Positions 33,695 to 46,000 of a DNA stretch of 64,000 nt are shown in pieces. The notes under the pieces were generated by a model, which was given only the letters and a program-made list of their open reading frames with translations, had not been told where the DNA came from and searched no databases. The stretch lies in assembly GCF_033807715.1 (NCBI RefSeq), contig NC_084599.1, forward strand, positions 14,296,625 through 14,360,624, written 5' to 3'. Numbering within the stretch: the first letter of the stretch is position 1; each line of letters begins with the position of its first letter. A program made the translations under genes and the position numbers. Source of the stretch: Cololabis saira. Taxonomy: Eukaryota; Chordata; Actinopteri; Beloniformes; Belonidae.

Positions 33695-35295
33695 TTCTAC
33701 AATTTAAAGGTTTTCGTGTCAAAAACAAATGCAAACCGTCTCCAGATAATCTCACGGTGAACAGGTTTGTGCACGTGACTGCCTTTGATCTTCGCCGGCC
33801 GTCAACAGCTGCAGTATGACGTCACAGTCGGGTTGCGTTCTTAAAGGATTTGTGTTTTTAAAACTGAAGAAAATGTAATTAAATAGAAAACAAAATAATA
33901 TTTCAGCTTGTATGTGTACATTTTCACTTCAACAGACCACAGAACAATTGTTCGGAAAAAATAAATATATATATGTGTAAAAATTTAAATCACGTGACCC
34001 GCCGCGGCTCTCATCGGACCACGTGACTAAACAGCGCAGCGATGAGAGAAAACAATTTGAAAAAAACGCGGGGTTGCATTTATAAATACAATTACAGCCA
34101 TTTACAATTATTATTCTTATTGTTAATAAAAACAATAACCATAATATTAATAATAATGATAATGTTATTAAGTAGGCTATAACTGAAGTTTACAGGTGGT
34201 CATGGTGAGCTAAAATGTGATATTCCTATAAAAACCACAAGATGGCGCTTTAACACAATGTAACTTAAAAACCATAAATATTGGGAGATTTTCAGAAACC
34301 AGTCGAGTTTCAACACATTTATTTCAGAAAATGCCTAGTCAGTAAAGGAGGAGGCAGTACTCAGTAAATGAGTGCCACTCCAATGCTTTGCAGAGATACT
34401 TTCAAAGGGAGAAATATCACCAGAGACAAAGAAAACAAGTTTACATGATGAACATCACATTTTAATACTAATAGTACCTGTTAGAAAAGTCTACTTTGCT
34501 TCTTAAGAAGTGTCATGGGGGAGGCCATAACTTCACAGGTCGCACACAGAGGACACAACGTAAAGTTTATTTTCATCTTTTCCATCTGGCTGGCTTGTGG
34601 ATGTGCTGTTTTGTTGTGCTTTTTGTATTGCACTTCTCCAATAATTATGATTGATACTAGTAGTGGAAGTTAAAGCTACCCAGATCTTAACGCAATCAGC
34701 TTTCTATACTTTGACAATAACTAGTATTGATAATATGGGCTAGTACCAAAAACCTAGGATAATTCATTTATGGAAATGTTGCAGTTGTCATTTGAATGGT
34801 TTCTCCCCTCTTCACAGTGCAGTTATTTGGTCCTTCAGCTAAACCACCAGTTCATAGTATGACGAAGGGCATCCTGCATAAAGCACCTCATCAAACCTGT
34901 GTACAGACTGGAAAGCTCACCTGTGGCAAAACCCTCCGTTACAGGAGGGACATAGCTTGTGAAGATGATTTTTATTTAATGGTATTTGAATAAAAGCAAC
35001 CAAGAAGGAAGTCACCATAAATTGATGACTATTAGGTGAATATTTATTATTCATGTTTCCATTTTAAAGTCTCTTTATTAACATACAATTAGGAAACACA
35101 GCAATAATCATAGAGTTAGGCTCTATGATCCATACAGTCCTGATGGGTGCGAGGTCCGTAATTGTGTCCGCCACAATACTTCATTTAACGTCCTGTAACT
35201 GACTGGTGTATTCACAGTGATTCAATATAAGTTGTAAATGTACCTGTGTACGGTTTATTTTAATATTTACCGTTCAAAAGCACAACATATTTAAC
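33695..35295. other. Kinase upstream region and intergenic DNA
   Basis: Holds the presumed kinase promoter (33.7-33.9 kb, with gtgcacgtgactg and gtatgacgtcacagtc, an E-box-like and a CRE-like word). A plus-strand open stretch ending at 34993 (…CEDDFYLMVFE) preceded by tcttcacag could be an exon but has no recognised homology. The segment 34979-35081 is an inverted copy of the klhl10-like 3'UTR (see 47120-47223). Confidence 0.4.
34979..35081 (-). repeat. Inverted copy of the klhl10-like 3'UTR segment
   Basis: Reverse-complement match to 47120-47223: shared words include ggtatttgaataaaagcaac, aagaaggaagtcaccataaa, ttattattcatgtttccatt and aaagtctctttatta. About 100 bp with few mismatches, 12 kb apart. 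It is either a partial gene duplication or an interspersed repeat that supplies the klhl10-like polyadenylation region. Confidence 0.6.
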
Positions 35296-35864
35296 TAGGG
35301 TTGCCACCTTTCAGAAATAGAAATAAGGGACGCCCTGATTTCAGCAGCGCAGGAGCCAAAAAAAAGCCCCTAAACTTCTAAACTGAATAAAAATGTGTTT
35401 ATTTTATATGAAAAAACAAAATGCTTTGATTTAAAGTTTAAAGTGCTTTAATAGCATTGAACTTGCTTGACTGTACAGACAGCCAACCATACTAGCAACT
35501 GAAATAGCCTCCTATGCTATGAATGTCCACATCAGCCCAGATGTATAATATAGCCTACAGGTGAAGAATATGGTGTAAAAGTTAATTTATTTCAATAATT
35601 CAACTAGAATATGGTGTAAAAGTTAATTTATTTCAATAATTCAACTAGAATATGGTGTAAAGGTTAATTTATTTCAATAATTCAACTAGAATATGGTGTA
35701 AAAGTGAATTTATTTCAATAATTCAACCAGAATATGGTGTAAAAGTTACTTATTTCAATAATTCAACTAGAATATGGTGTAAAAGTTAATGAAAATACGG
35801 TACGCAACATTTTTTTCTCAAATAAAGGACAATTCCGTATTTTACGGGACGGGTGGCAACCCTA
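35296..35864. mobile_element. hAT-type MITE (TAGGGTTGCCACC family), copy 1
   Basis: Ends TAGGGTTGCCACC and GGTGGCAACCCTA, flanked by the perfect 8-bp duplication tatttaac (35288-35295, 35865-35872). Both inner ends share 'agaaatagaaataaggga' and 'ttccgtattttacgggac' with the 50162-52001 element. The interior carries a 41-bp tandem repeat. Confidence 0.85.
35567..35790. repeat. 41-bp tandem repeat inside the hAT MITE
   Basis: About 5.4 copies of the unit aatatggtgtaaaagttaat + ttatttcaataattcaactag, nearly identical, so recently expanded. The 50162 relative lacks this array. Confidence 0.85.
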
Positions 35865-36297
35865 TATTTAACCGTTTACTTCCACGTGCAGGTCGGGGCA
35901 CTCATCACGTGATCAGGATCCACGCTCGTCAATCTATGACGTAGAGGGGATGCCCTGGGAATTCCCTGTTTTTGATTAAATGGGAGAATGGTTAAAACAA
36001 TGATTTTAAATATCGCCTGTGTCCACTTCCTGGTTCAAAAGCCATTAAAAATGATATTTTGTGGCTGAACGACGCTCCAGTTAAGGTCTAGTTAGGTTAA
36101 AGCACCACTTATGATTGGTTAGAAGTAGGAAACGGTTGACAACGGATCCCAATTGACTTCGCATAGGTACAATATCCGTGGTGCTCACACGGAATTTACC
36201 ACTTTCCGTGCTGGTGCCACGGAAAATACTGGTGAGAGGTCGTGGGCATTTCACGGATTTTAGTGAGATCAGGTTGAAAACGTTGCAGCTTCACATT

Positions 36298-36455
36298 AAG
36301 CCTTAATTATGGTTCCGCATTAAATCGACGCAGAGCCTACGGCGTAGGGTATGCGACGACGCCTGCCGTACGGTGTGCGTCGTACGGTGCGCGTCGCCGC
36401 GTACCGTACGCCGTAGGCTCTGCGTTGGTGTAACACGGAACCATGAATCAGCCTT
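36298..36455. repeat. CG-rich palindromic element, copy A
   Basis: Long imperfect palindrome: tatggttccgcattaaatcg, acgcagagcctacggcgtag at the left and ccgtaggctctgcgttggtg, aacacggaaccatgaatcag at the right. Related copies at 51655-51780 and 60353-60455. Fold-back MITE; no coding. Confidence 0.7.
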
Positions 36456-36821
36456 TATTCTGGCGAGATCTGAAAAAACTTCGCAACAAAGAGCAAGCGA
36501 GTGATTATGTACATTCACTGAGTGAATATTATGAAAGTAAAATATATAGTTCTCGCTAGAAATGTAACCAAAACGCATTTTTATGCAGAAACTAACTCAA
36601 AATATTGATTTTTTTCACAAAAAAATGAGAAAAAGTCCAGCTTGTTTTTTGGTGTCATGGCCAGAATCTTGAAAGTCACGTGACTTGGACGCAAAACTAA
36701 TAGGCAAAAAAATTTAACAATGTAACAATTCAAGGGCTATTATTGTAACCCCTCTACGTTTTTGCACTTTGGACCAACGTAGGCAGGGTACGTTTTTATG
36801 TGAGACTGGGTTGGCTATAGA

Positions 36822-38072
36822 CAGACGAGAGACACGCTGTACTGGCCGAACATGCACGGGGAAGTCAAGCTCTGCATCCGAAATTGCATACTTCCACCCT
36901 AATGAGTATGCAAAATGAGTATGCGAGATTTTTTAGTGCGTCCGAAACATTAGAACGTACTCAATAGTATGCACTATCCATACTCATTCTGGAGAAATGT
37001 ATTAGTGTGGATTGATGGACACTAGTTAAGCAGAAACTTCCCACAATGAAATGCAGCGGCGTTTGGTTGCTAAGTGATACGTAGTGTCATAAGTATAATA
37101 TTAAGTATAATAATATTATTATATAATATCAATATTATAATATTCGTATATAATAATATTATATAATGGCATCTTGTTTCGGGCAGAATAAACAGGAAAT
37201 AGCGGAGCAGTGCTGCTACTGCTGCTGTGACACGTCACTTCCTCCCAACGGCAGGAAGTGACGTGTGCGTTCTGAATAGTACGTCCGAATTAATGCACAC
37301 TACTGATATTTACTCAAAAGTGTGCCGAACTTAAGTATACTTTTTAGTATATACTTTTTAGTATGGCATTTCGGACTCACCGAAGGACTATGTGAGCCAG
37401 TGTTCAGCGTGCAACGAATACTCCATGAGCAGCAGCGCGAAACAAGGCTGTCACATGCACTTCCAACGCGGCCATGGCAGATTGTGAGTATGGACTTGTT
37501 CAGGCAGGCAGGCAAACACTTTCTGCTGATTGTAGATCATTATTCAGATTTTTGGGAAATAGAGTTGCTCCCAGATCTATCGGCAGAGACCACAGTACTG
37601 AGGTGCAAGGCCCAGTTTGCAAGGCACGGGCAGCCTGACCGGGTCATAACAGACTGTGGGCCCCAGTTTGACTGTGAAACATTCAGAAGGTTTGCTAAAG
37701 AATGGGACTTTGAACAGGTTAAGTCTTCACCCAAATATCCAAAATCTAATGAAAAAGCGGAGTCTGCTGTAAAAATAGTGAAGAATCTGTGTAAGAAGGC
37801 GACCTGTGCAGGTAATGACCCTGTCGAGCAACCCAGTAGTCCACCCCGAAATGCAGTGGATGAGGGCGCAGCCTGTGGCACAAGCGCACGGGAAACCAGA
37901 GCACCAGGACAGAGTGGTCGTCACCAGCCACCACCCGCTCCAGGACACAGAACAGCCAGCGGCAGGCTGGTGAAGGTGCCTGACCGACTGAACTATAGAC
38001 TGGATTTGATGCTTGGGCAGACTGTTGTTTTATGATGGTGTGATGTTACAGAAAAAAAAAGAAAGAAAGAGG
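36822..38072 (+). pseudogene. Ty3/gypsy integrase fragment, interrupted and deleted
   Basis: Before the inserted MITE the frame reads TLYWPNMHGEVK, and it resumes after the insert with DYVSQCSACNEYS: the zinc-binding HHCC part of a gypsy integrase. A frameshift follows, then the catalytic core: WQIVSMDLFRQAGKHFLLIVD (first Asp), RVITDCGPQFD (second Asp), and SPKYPKSNEKAES with the last Glu. After KNLCKKA the sequence jumps to a C-terminal tail (SGRLVKVPDRLNY), so an internal deletion removed the rest. A purine-rich tract (aaagaaagaaagagggg, 38054-38072) is the likely polypurine tract. No intact LTR pair seen; not functional. Confidence 0.75.
36870..37382. mobile_element. MITE inserted in the gypsy integrase
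   Basis: Ends ctctgcatccgaaattgcat (left) and atggcatttcggactcaccg (right) share an inverted tccgaaat..catact core. AAG lies on both sides (36867-36869, 37383-37385), and removing the element plus one AAG restores the integrase frame, which fixes the boundaries. Interior AT-rich, non-coding. Superfamily uncertain because the duplication is only 3 bp. Confidence 0.65.
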
Positions 38073-38332
38073 GGTAATGTGGAATAAACCTGGAATTTAT
38101 TGAATTAATTGAATTAAAGTTGTAATATAGTTAAACAATTAAGTGCATTAAGGGCTATGTTAAGCTGTTATCTAAAAAAGTTCAACTTTTACTGACGACA
38201 GGAATTTCCTAGAACTTGAGGATACTTCTTACAGAGCTGTGTTCATACAATTTAGAAAATTCAAAGTGTATGTACTTTTTTTTAATCACACAGGGAAGAG
38301 AATCTTATTTAGATTTTTCTGATTTGTTTTAG

Positions 38333-39172
38333 TCTATTGAAGGTATTATATGCAACTTCTGAGAGCTAGCAAGATTTGAAAGTGGCGCTTCCTCTAAGCC
38401 CCGCCCTCTCCCCCCCCTCCGTCCAAAGCCACGCCCCCACAAACTTTGGGGAATGCGCATTTGCAGGAGTCGAGGTTTCCAGAATATTTTGGACAGCACA
38501 TTTTCAACAAAACTAACCCATGTCTCATTCACCTGTAAGCGAGGCCGGTTTTAGGGGGGGCTGTGCCCACCCAAACGTGCATCCTGCCCACCGGCGTCTC
38601 CATCGGAGAGCGGAGAGCGGGTGGCGGTGCGCCGTAGCCTACGGCGCACTGCTCTCCGCTCTCCGCTCTCGCCGGGATGGAAACGTCTCCATCCCCACCG
38701 ACCCCCATACTGTTTCCGAGCCGGAGCTGCTGCGGCGCTTCATTGCGGCTGCTCGTATACCCGCGGGCTGCTGCTGCCGGGCGGAGAGTCCTGCAGCAGC
38801 AGCCCGGACTAACGGCTCTGCTCCCCGCTCTCACACACAAAATGGGACCGAGCTGCTCTGGAAATAACTACATAATAACTACATACTGGGGGTCCGTGGC
38901 AGAGGGGAGGGAGGGGGGTTACACTGGGACACTGTGAGCCCAGGAGGACCCGTGGGAAGTGGACACGGGGGGCTGGAAGCGAGTGCGCGCATGGGACGGG
39001 GGGAGGGGGGGGCGTGGTTTAAAATGAAGGCATCTGATTGGTTCTTTCCCTTCCTGCCAAGCCTCTGGTCTTCTGACCAATCTGAGCCATTCGGTGCGCA
39101 AATAACTGATGGATGGAAGGACCATTTCACCCAGTATAACAATAAATGTTTTTGAATACGATTGCAATTAAT
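38333..39172. mobile_element. TTAA-type MITE, first of a tandem pair
   Basis: Shares both halves with the next copy: left block (gagagctagcaagatttgaa, agccccgccc, aaagccacgcccccacaaac, gaggccggttttaggggggg) and right block (ggcatctgattggttctttc, catttcacccagtataacaa, tgtttttgaatacgatt). The ends are more eroded than in the second copy, and the middle (38590-39020) is a unique GC-rich palindrome-bearing insert (gtagcctacggcgcac and multiple ctctccgctctc words). Confidence 0.6.
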
Positions 39173-39177
39173 ACTTT

Positions 39178-39829
39178 TAAAGGTATAGTCTGTAATGTTG
39201 GAGAGCTAGCAAGATTTGAAAGTGGCGCCTCCTCTAAGCCCCGCCCCCTCCTCTCCCTCCCGTCAGCGCTCCGTCCAAAGCCACGCCCCCACAAACTTTG
39301 GGGAACGCGCATTTGCAGGAGTCGAGTTTTCCAGGACATTTTGGACAGAACATTTTCAACAAAACTAACCCATGTCTCATTCACCTGTAAGCGAGGCCGG
39401 TTTTAGGGGGGGCTGTGCCCACCCAAACGTGCATCCAGGCTACGGCGTACTTCTCGTTTTCTCCTGCGTTTTCTCGTTTTCTGCGGCAAACGTAACTCGA
39501 GTGTGTGAAGTTTTCCGGCAAGATTTTCAACGTGGCGAGTGCGCGCATGGGAAAGAGGGGGGCGTGGGCGGGACTTAAAATGAAGGCATCTGATTGGTTC
39601 TTTCCCCCCTGCCAATCCTCTGGTCCTCTGACCAATCCGTGCCACTCGGTGCGCAAAAAACAGATTGGTCAGAGTTTTTACAGGATTAAAGCTGTCAGAG
39701 ACGTCAGATTTTTTCTTTCCTTTTTCTGAACAATTTTATTCACTGGATACTCTCAGGATGGAAGGACCATTTCACCCAGTATAACAATAAATGTTTTTGA
39801 ATACGATTACAGACTATACCTTTAAATAC
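39178..39829. mobile_element. TTAA-flanked (piggyBac-like) MITE, second of the pair
   Basis: Ends read TTAA-AGGTATAGTCTGTAAT and ATTACAGACTATACCT-TTAA, perfect terminal inverted repeats next to TTAA, the piggyBac-type target. The interior contains 'taagccccgccccctc' and 'aatgaaggcatctgattgg' blocks. No transposase. Confidence 0.7.
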
Positions 39830-40082
39830 CTTTAGGAAATATTCATATCCAACTACTGACACGTTCAAATGTTGCTACAGCAAATTTGGTTTAAAAAAAT
39901 ACAACCTAGATGACATGTTGACAAAAGAAGGGAATAATGGAATTATTTTCGAATAAAAACAGTATGATAATACCTATTGAGCAACTCACAATATGTGCGT
40001 TTGAACTTCCTCAGAAAGTTCCTGCAGCTTTTTAAAATAACAGATTTATCAGTAGTTAAAATCTTTTGAGTTACATTTGAGA

Positions 40083-43000
40083 ATGGACGTCAACATGTTG
40101 AAGGAGCTCCTTCAGGAGGGATCGCTGTGCGACGCCATGATCAAAGTTGGAGATTTGGAGTTCAAAGCTCACAGGATCATCCTTTGCCGCTGCAGCTCCT
40201 ACTTCAGGTGAACTGATTCATGCTATTTTCATGGAGTACTTAATTATCCTTTAGCCTGATTTTCATGTAACATGGAGCAACTTCAAATGCTTTTAATAAA
40301 CTTTGCAAATAGATTTTGAGTTAAACTGAAATGTGGAAGACTAACATTCTTTGCCTGCTCAGTCATCAGCTTGACTTATGTAATCAGCTTTGTTGATAAT
40401 TAGCAATGAGCTCAAGGAAATGTGCCAGAGTCAAACATTTATCCACTGGGAGATCATTGCAATACTTAACATAACGTGGATTTAAATGATGCATCTTGTG
40501 CTGCAAACCCACTGAATATGGAGCTAGAACAGTCTCAGTAGTCACAAATTCACAGGGCAAGATTCACATGCATGGGATGATTTGCAAATGCACAATTCTC
40601 ACGTGCGTAGGACAAGATACACAGATGTAGTTCTGATGCACAACCAAATATAACCTGATTTACAAACTGTTTTGGTGTGTGGACTTTGCTGCATTTGTGT
40701 GTGAATTCTGAGACTCCCCTGACTTGCCTCAGTCCACAAATGTCTTTTTTTAAACACGGAAAGATCTGCAACCAATCAGATATCCTCCTTGTTTCCGCCA
40801 ATCATAAGAACGTACCCAAAGTGCGGGACGATTTACTCATAAACCAACCACATTTAGCGATCCAAACCAATATATGATGTGAATTTTAATCAGTTCAACA
40901 TGGCTCCCAGCAAGGACCGCAGAGCCATTAATCAAACATCTACCGTATTTTCCGCACTATAAGGCGCACCTAAAAGCCTTTAATTTTCCCAAAAACCGGC
41001 AGTGCGCCTTATAATGCAGTGTGCCTTATATATGATCATTACGGTAATTTCTGTTACTATAGTCAGGGGGATTGTGGGTAATGTAGTTGGTGTCACCGAA
41101 GTAATGGTGCTAAAAACACCAGGAATCATCACAGACGTTCAAGACAACAGCAGCGACACTGACTCGCATAATGGCGACTTTGACGAGACGAAGCAAAGCT
41201 GGTTTTTATTTTGTTAATACGGTACTTTTCTTCTTTTTTTTTTTGCATTTGCTGTAGGATTTTGTAGCATTTCCTGTAACACAGCTCCATCAGGTGGATA
41301 CGTAACTCAACCCCAGCCACTATAGTACGGTATAGTAAGGTTTACCATATATTTAGTGCGCCTTATATATGGAAAAGGTTTTAAAATATGTCATCCATTG
41401 AAGGTGCGCCTTATAATGAGGTGCGCCTTATAATGCGTAAAATACGGTAATTCAATATGTTTCGCTACTTAATCCCCTTGTTTGCTATGAGAAGTGTTTA
41501 CTTATTAATCTCAATCTCTTTAACTGAGCAACTCACAATACAGTCCTAATTCATCTGTGATTTTCTGACACTGACATCCACTGATGATGTGGACATGAAC
41601 AGAAATGCTCTAAATCCACAAGGATTTCCTGGTCCTCCCTTGTTGAGGTGAACAAACCCAGGTTTCTTTTTCACCAGTCTAGTAGCACCTACCTTGCCGT
41701 GCAGTGCAGCATGCACGGATCATTCCGTGTTTAAAAGAAGACATTTGTGGACGTTCACACACAAATGCAGCGAAGTCCACAGACCACCAACCATTTGTAA
41801 TTCAGGTTATATCAGAATCAGAATCATGTTTATTTAGCCAGGTCAGGTCAGACAAGACATGGAATTTGACTCGGTATTTTCGCTCACTCTAAAGTAAATA
41901 GGTAATAGACAAATGACAGCTCTTATGAACATATATACAATTTTTAAAAAGTGAAGGGTGCAGCAGTATGAGGTAGACATGGTTATTTGAAGGTGCATTG
42001 TCACAGCATATGATTGTGTTATTGTTATTATTGTTATTATTATTATTGCACGGTGATTGATTACTCTGAGACTCTGAGTGATGAGAGTTCATCAGAGCAA
42101 CAGCTTGAGGGAACAAACTGTCTCTGTGTCTGGAGGTTTTAGTTAATATTTGTGTGTGCATCAGAAATACATCTGTGTATCTTGTCCTACCACGTGTGAA
42201 TCTTGCCCTGTGCATTTGAGAATCGGTCTGTGCATTTGTGACTATTGAGACTGTTCTAGCTCCATAACCTGAACGTTGATCCCGCAGAGAGCTGTTCTCC
42301 AGCAACCCAACACAGAAGGTCTTCCGCTTCCCGGACGTGTCAGCAAAAGTAATGAGCCTCATCTTTGAGAACGCCTACACCGGCTCCGTCACAGTGACGG
42401 AGGACAACGTGCTGGATCTGTTGGCGGGAGCGCAACACTTCAACGTCAAAAGCATCATTCAGGCCTGCTGTGACTTCCTGCAGAAAAACCTCAGCTCCGA
42501 CAGCTCCATCGTCACCTGGAGGCTGGCAGACCACTCCCAGTATCCCGAGCTGAGGGAGAAAGCCTGCCTTTACATCCTGCTTCACTTCGAGGAGATTGCA
42601 AGGTTCTCCCAGGAGTTCGTGCAGCTGTCTGTGGAGGAGCTGAAGTATCTCATAGAGAACGATGAGCTGAACGTGAGGCAGGAAAGTGCTGTTTTTGAGG
42701 CCATCCTCCGCTGGATCGGCTTTGCCCCTGAGGAACGCAGGGGCCACATGGCCACATTGCTGCCCAGCGTAAGTCAAGGCAGGACATTAAATGAACTATT
42801 AATGATGGATATGCAGTTCAGAAGTTCTGCAACCACAGTTTTATGAATTGAAATGGCAGATAACGTATCTACCACCACCAATAGACCAGTTAATGATGAA
42901 ATACAAGTTAGAGTTTTGGCCTTGTACCAATGTACAAGTCTGTTTTAATTGTGATCACTAATGTAGTCTCTATCTGCAAATGTTCTTGTTTCTGTCCAGG

Positions 43001-46000
43001 TCCGCCTGCTCTTAATGCCCATTGAGTACTTGGTTGAAATTGTGAGCAAAGATGATGTTGTAAGAAACAACCTGGACTGTGTGAATATGGTGACCAGCAC
43101 CATGGAGATCCTGCGTGACTCCAGCATGGAGAGACCCCGCACACGCACACGCCTGCCCGCCGAGCTGCTGTTTACTATCAGTGGCTTCCAGGACCGTCAA
43201 CGAAATGATAAGATTATACAGTTATACAATGTGCGAACTGACCGCTGGCTGACAGTATATAAGAATGATCAAACTTTTCCAAAGTTCTGCAGTTGCGTTC
43301 ACCTCCAGGGATCCATTTATTTTATTGGCGGCTGGGAAGCCGATTTCTACTTAAGCCGGGTGCAAAAGTTCACCCTCGCCACCCAAAGTTGGCAAGAGGT
43401 TCGGTCGTTGCATGAGCCTCGATGCTCCTTCGGTGCGGCCGTCCTGAACGGCTGCGTATACGCCATGGGAGGCTGTGATGGCTATGAGACACTCAGGTCT
43501 GTGGAGCGGTTCCAGCCCGACACCAACCGGTGGACTCTAATCGCACCGATGCACGATCAGAGGGCTGATGCTGGCGCTGCAGCTCTGCACGGCAAGGTGA
43601 GTGCTACCAGACCGGAGGAAAAGAAACCTTTGGAAGTCCTGTTCACCTCAACAAGTGGGGACCAGGAAATCCCTGTGGGCGAGGATTTAGAGCATTTCTG
43701 TTCATGTCCATAGCAACAGTGGACATCACAGTGTCAGAAAATCCCAGATGTTTAATTAGGACATTGTGATGCCCCTAAAGAAAAAAAGGTTGCATCCCCT
43801 TTAAAGCCATCTGACATGAAACTAGATGTTTTTATATAATCTCTTACTCTATATCGCAGTATCTGGCCCAGCTATGATTAACAAGAAGCAGTTTTACTGT
43901 AGGCTATTTTTAACATTTGAGAGGTACCAACTTTGTTAATGACTTAAACATTTATTCATCTGTCTAGTAACTGTGCTTCCGATGAAATGCTAACCTCCAA
44001 ATTGTGAATTTAAACAGAGATTAAGCTCGTTAGAGCTTCTGTTTTTTTAGGGGGGGTTTCTCCCACTAGGGGAGTTTTTACATGCCATTTTTTATGTTAT
44101 GTTTATGTAATAATTGCTCGGGGGCCATGTTCTGAGTCTCTGGAAAGATCCTAGAGCAGGGGTCGGCAACCCGCGGCTCTAGAGCCGCATGTGGCTCTTT
44201 AGCGCTGCCTTAGTGGCTCCTGGAGAAAATGTTTGACCTTCTTTTTCCTTTTTTTTTCTTTTTTTCATTTTCTTTCTCTTCTTTTCTCTTTTTTTCCTCT
44301 TTTTTTCTTTTTTCTTTTTTTCTTCTTTTATTTTTTTTCCTTTTTTTCTTTTTTCTTCTTTTTTTCCTTTTTCTTCTTTTTTTCTTCCTTTTATCCTTTC
44401 CTTTTTAATCTCGAGATTTTGACTTTTTTCTCAACATTTTGACTTTTTTCCCAACATTTCGACTTTTTTCTCGAGATTGTACTTCAACATTCATCTCGAC
44501 TTTTTTCTTGAAATATTGACTTTCTTGACGTTTCAACTTTTTTTCACGAAATTTTGATTATTTCCTCAACATTTCGACTTTTTTCTCGACATTTCGACTT
44601 TTTTCTCAAGATTATACTTCAACATTATTCTTGACATTTCGACTTTTTTCTCGAAATTTTGACTTTTTTCTCGACATTTCGACTTTTTTTTCGAAGTGCA
44701 TAATGAAAAAAAAAAATCTTCCCCCAGTTATAACTAATATAGAAACATGCAGCATGTGTTGTCTTCATTCTAAGGCTGATACAAGACTTTTCATTTTTTG
44801 CGGCTCCAGACATATTTGTTTTTTGTGTTTTTGGTCCAATATGGCTCTTTCAACATTTTGGGTTGCCGACCCCTGTCCTAGAGGCAACTTCTGTTGTAAT
44901 AGACGCTATATAAATAAAATTGAATTGAAAATTGAATTGTTTCACAAAAAATACGTACAAAAAAAATGCCATCAGAGTAAAAAAAAAAAGTAAAAGTACA
45001 ACAACATATAGTAAATGTAATGTTGCAGAGTGAACACTTCATGTTGGCATCATGGCGTTAATGTCCCATGCTGTTGCACATTTGTATTTCCCAGGTATAC
45101 ATCTGTGGGGGATTCAGCGTTGGGCAGCCTCTGTTTTCTGCCGAGTGCTACAACCCTGACACCAACCAGTGGACGCTGATCACGCCCATGGAAACGGCTC
45201 GGACTGTAGCCGGCGTCGTCAGCTACAACGGACACATTTACGTGGTAACCATTTTCAGCCTGTGGGATCTTTGCATCATTTAGGGTTTAAATACGTTTTT
45301 TAATCAATTTTGCAAATCATTGCATTAGTTTCTGTTTGCATGTGAAGCTGTTTGATGTGTCTGAAACATACATTTGGAATATTGTAAATCATGGGTGACT
45401 GACCCTGGTCCAGAGCAGCTATCCAGCATGTTTTGTTGCTACGCTGCTTCCAGCACACCGTGATACAAGGAGCGGTGTCATCAACAGCGTTAAAAATAGC
45501 ACGGTTACCAATGCCATTATTGTTTCACAGTGACGGGTAATCTAACTAATTACTATTTCAGACGTTACAACGCCGTTACCGTTACTGATAGTGAAATGTG
45601 GCACGTTACTACATACTGACATGATAACTAATTGCTGTTATCTGACCTGACTCATTCTGAGTGAGTCAGGTCAGGTGAGTCAGGTTTGAAATAGTAATTA
45701 GTTAGATTACCTGTTACTTTTCGAGTACCCTTTACATTAAACATTTAACATTTCAAACCTGACTCACCTGACCTGACTCACTGAGAATGAGTCAGGTCGG
45801 ATAACATCAATTGCATATCATGTCAGTGTTGAAAGATCCTCGTGTTCGTTTGTCTGGTGCACCATAAGAAAACCAGTGAACAAAATCAAATGTTAATACA
45901 AGCTTTTATTATATCATGCACAATGTTTTCCAGCCGGAGGTACACTTCTCTCAAACCACATAGGTAGGAGAGAAATGCACACAGTGGTCATCAGTCTAGT

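Larger units (their letters stand above)
40519..42264. mobile_element. Large inverted-repeat transposon filling klhl10-like intron 1
   Basis: Ends tggagctagaacagtctcag (left) and ctgttctagctcca (right), flanked by TA (40517-40518, 42265-42266). Inverted similarity continues through 'cacagggcaagattcacatg' (right arm cacgtgtgaatcttgccctg) and 'acaagatacacagatg'. It contains a nested pogo-type element and a LINE tail. The right end is only 23 bases from the splice acceptor. No transposase frame recognised in it. Confidence 0.65.

Noticed and set aside
37540..37948. Minus-strand frames over the gypsy integrase
   Set aside because: Shadows; the plus strand has the integrase motifs.
40940..41450. 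Riboswitch- or tRNA-like structure from paired 'ataaggcgcacc' words
   Set aside because: The words are the terminal and subterminal repeats of a TA-flanked pogo-type element.
43597..43713. Extension of klhl10-like exon 3 into the intron
   Set aside because: The donor gtgagt at 43597 and the in-phase next exon restoring the Kelch blade show that this is intron.
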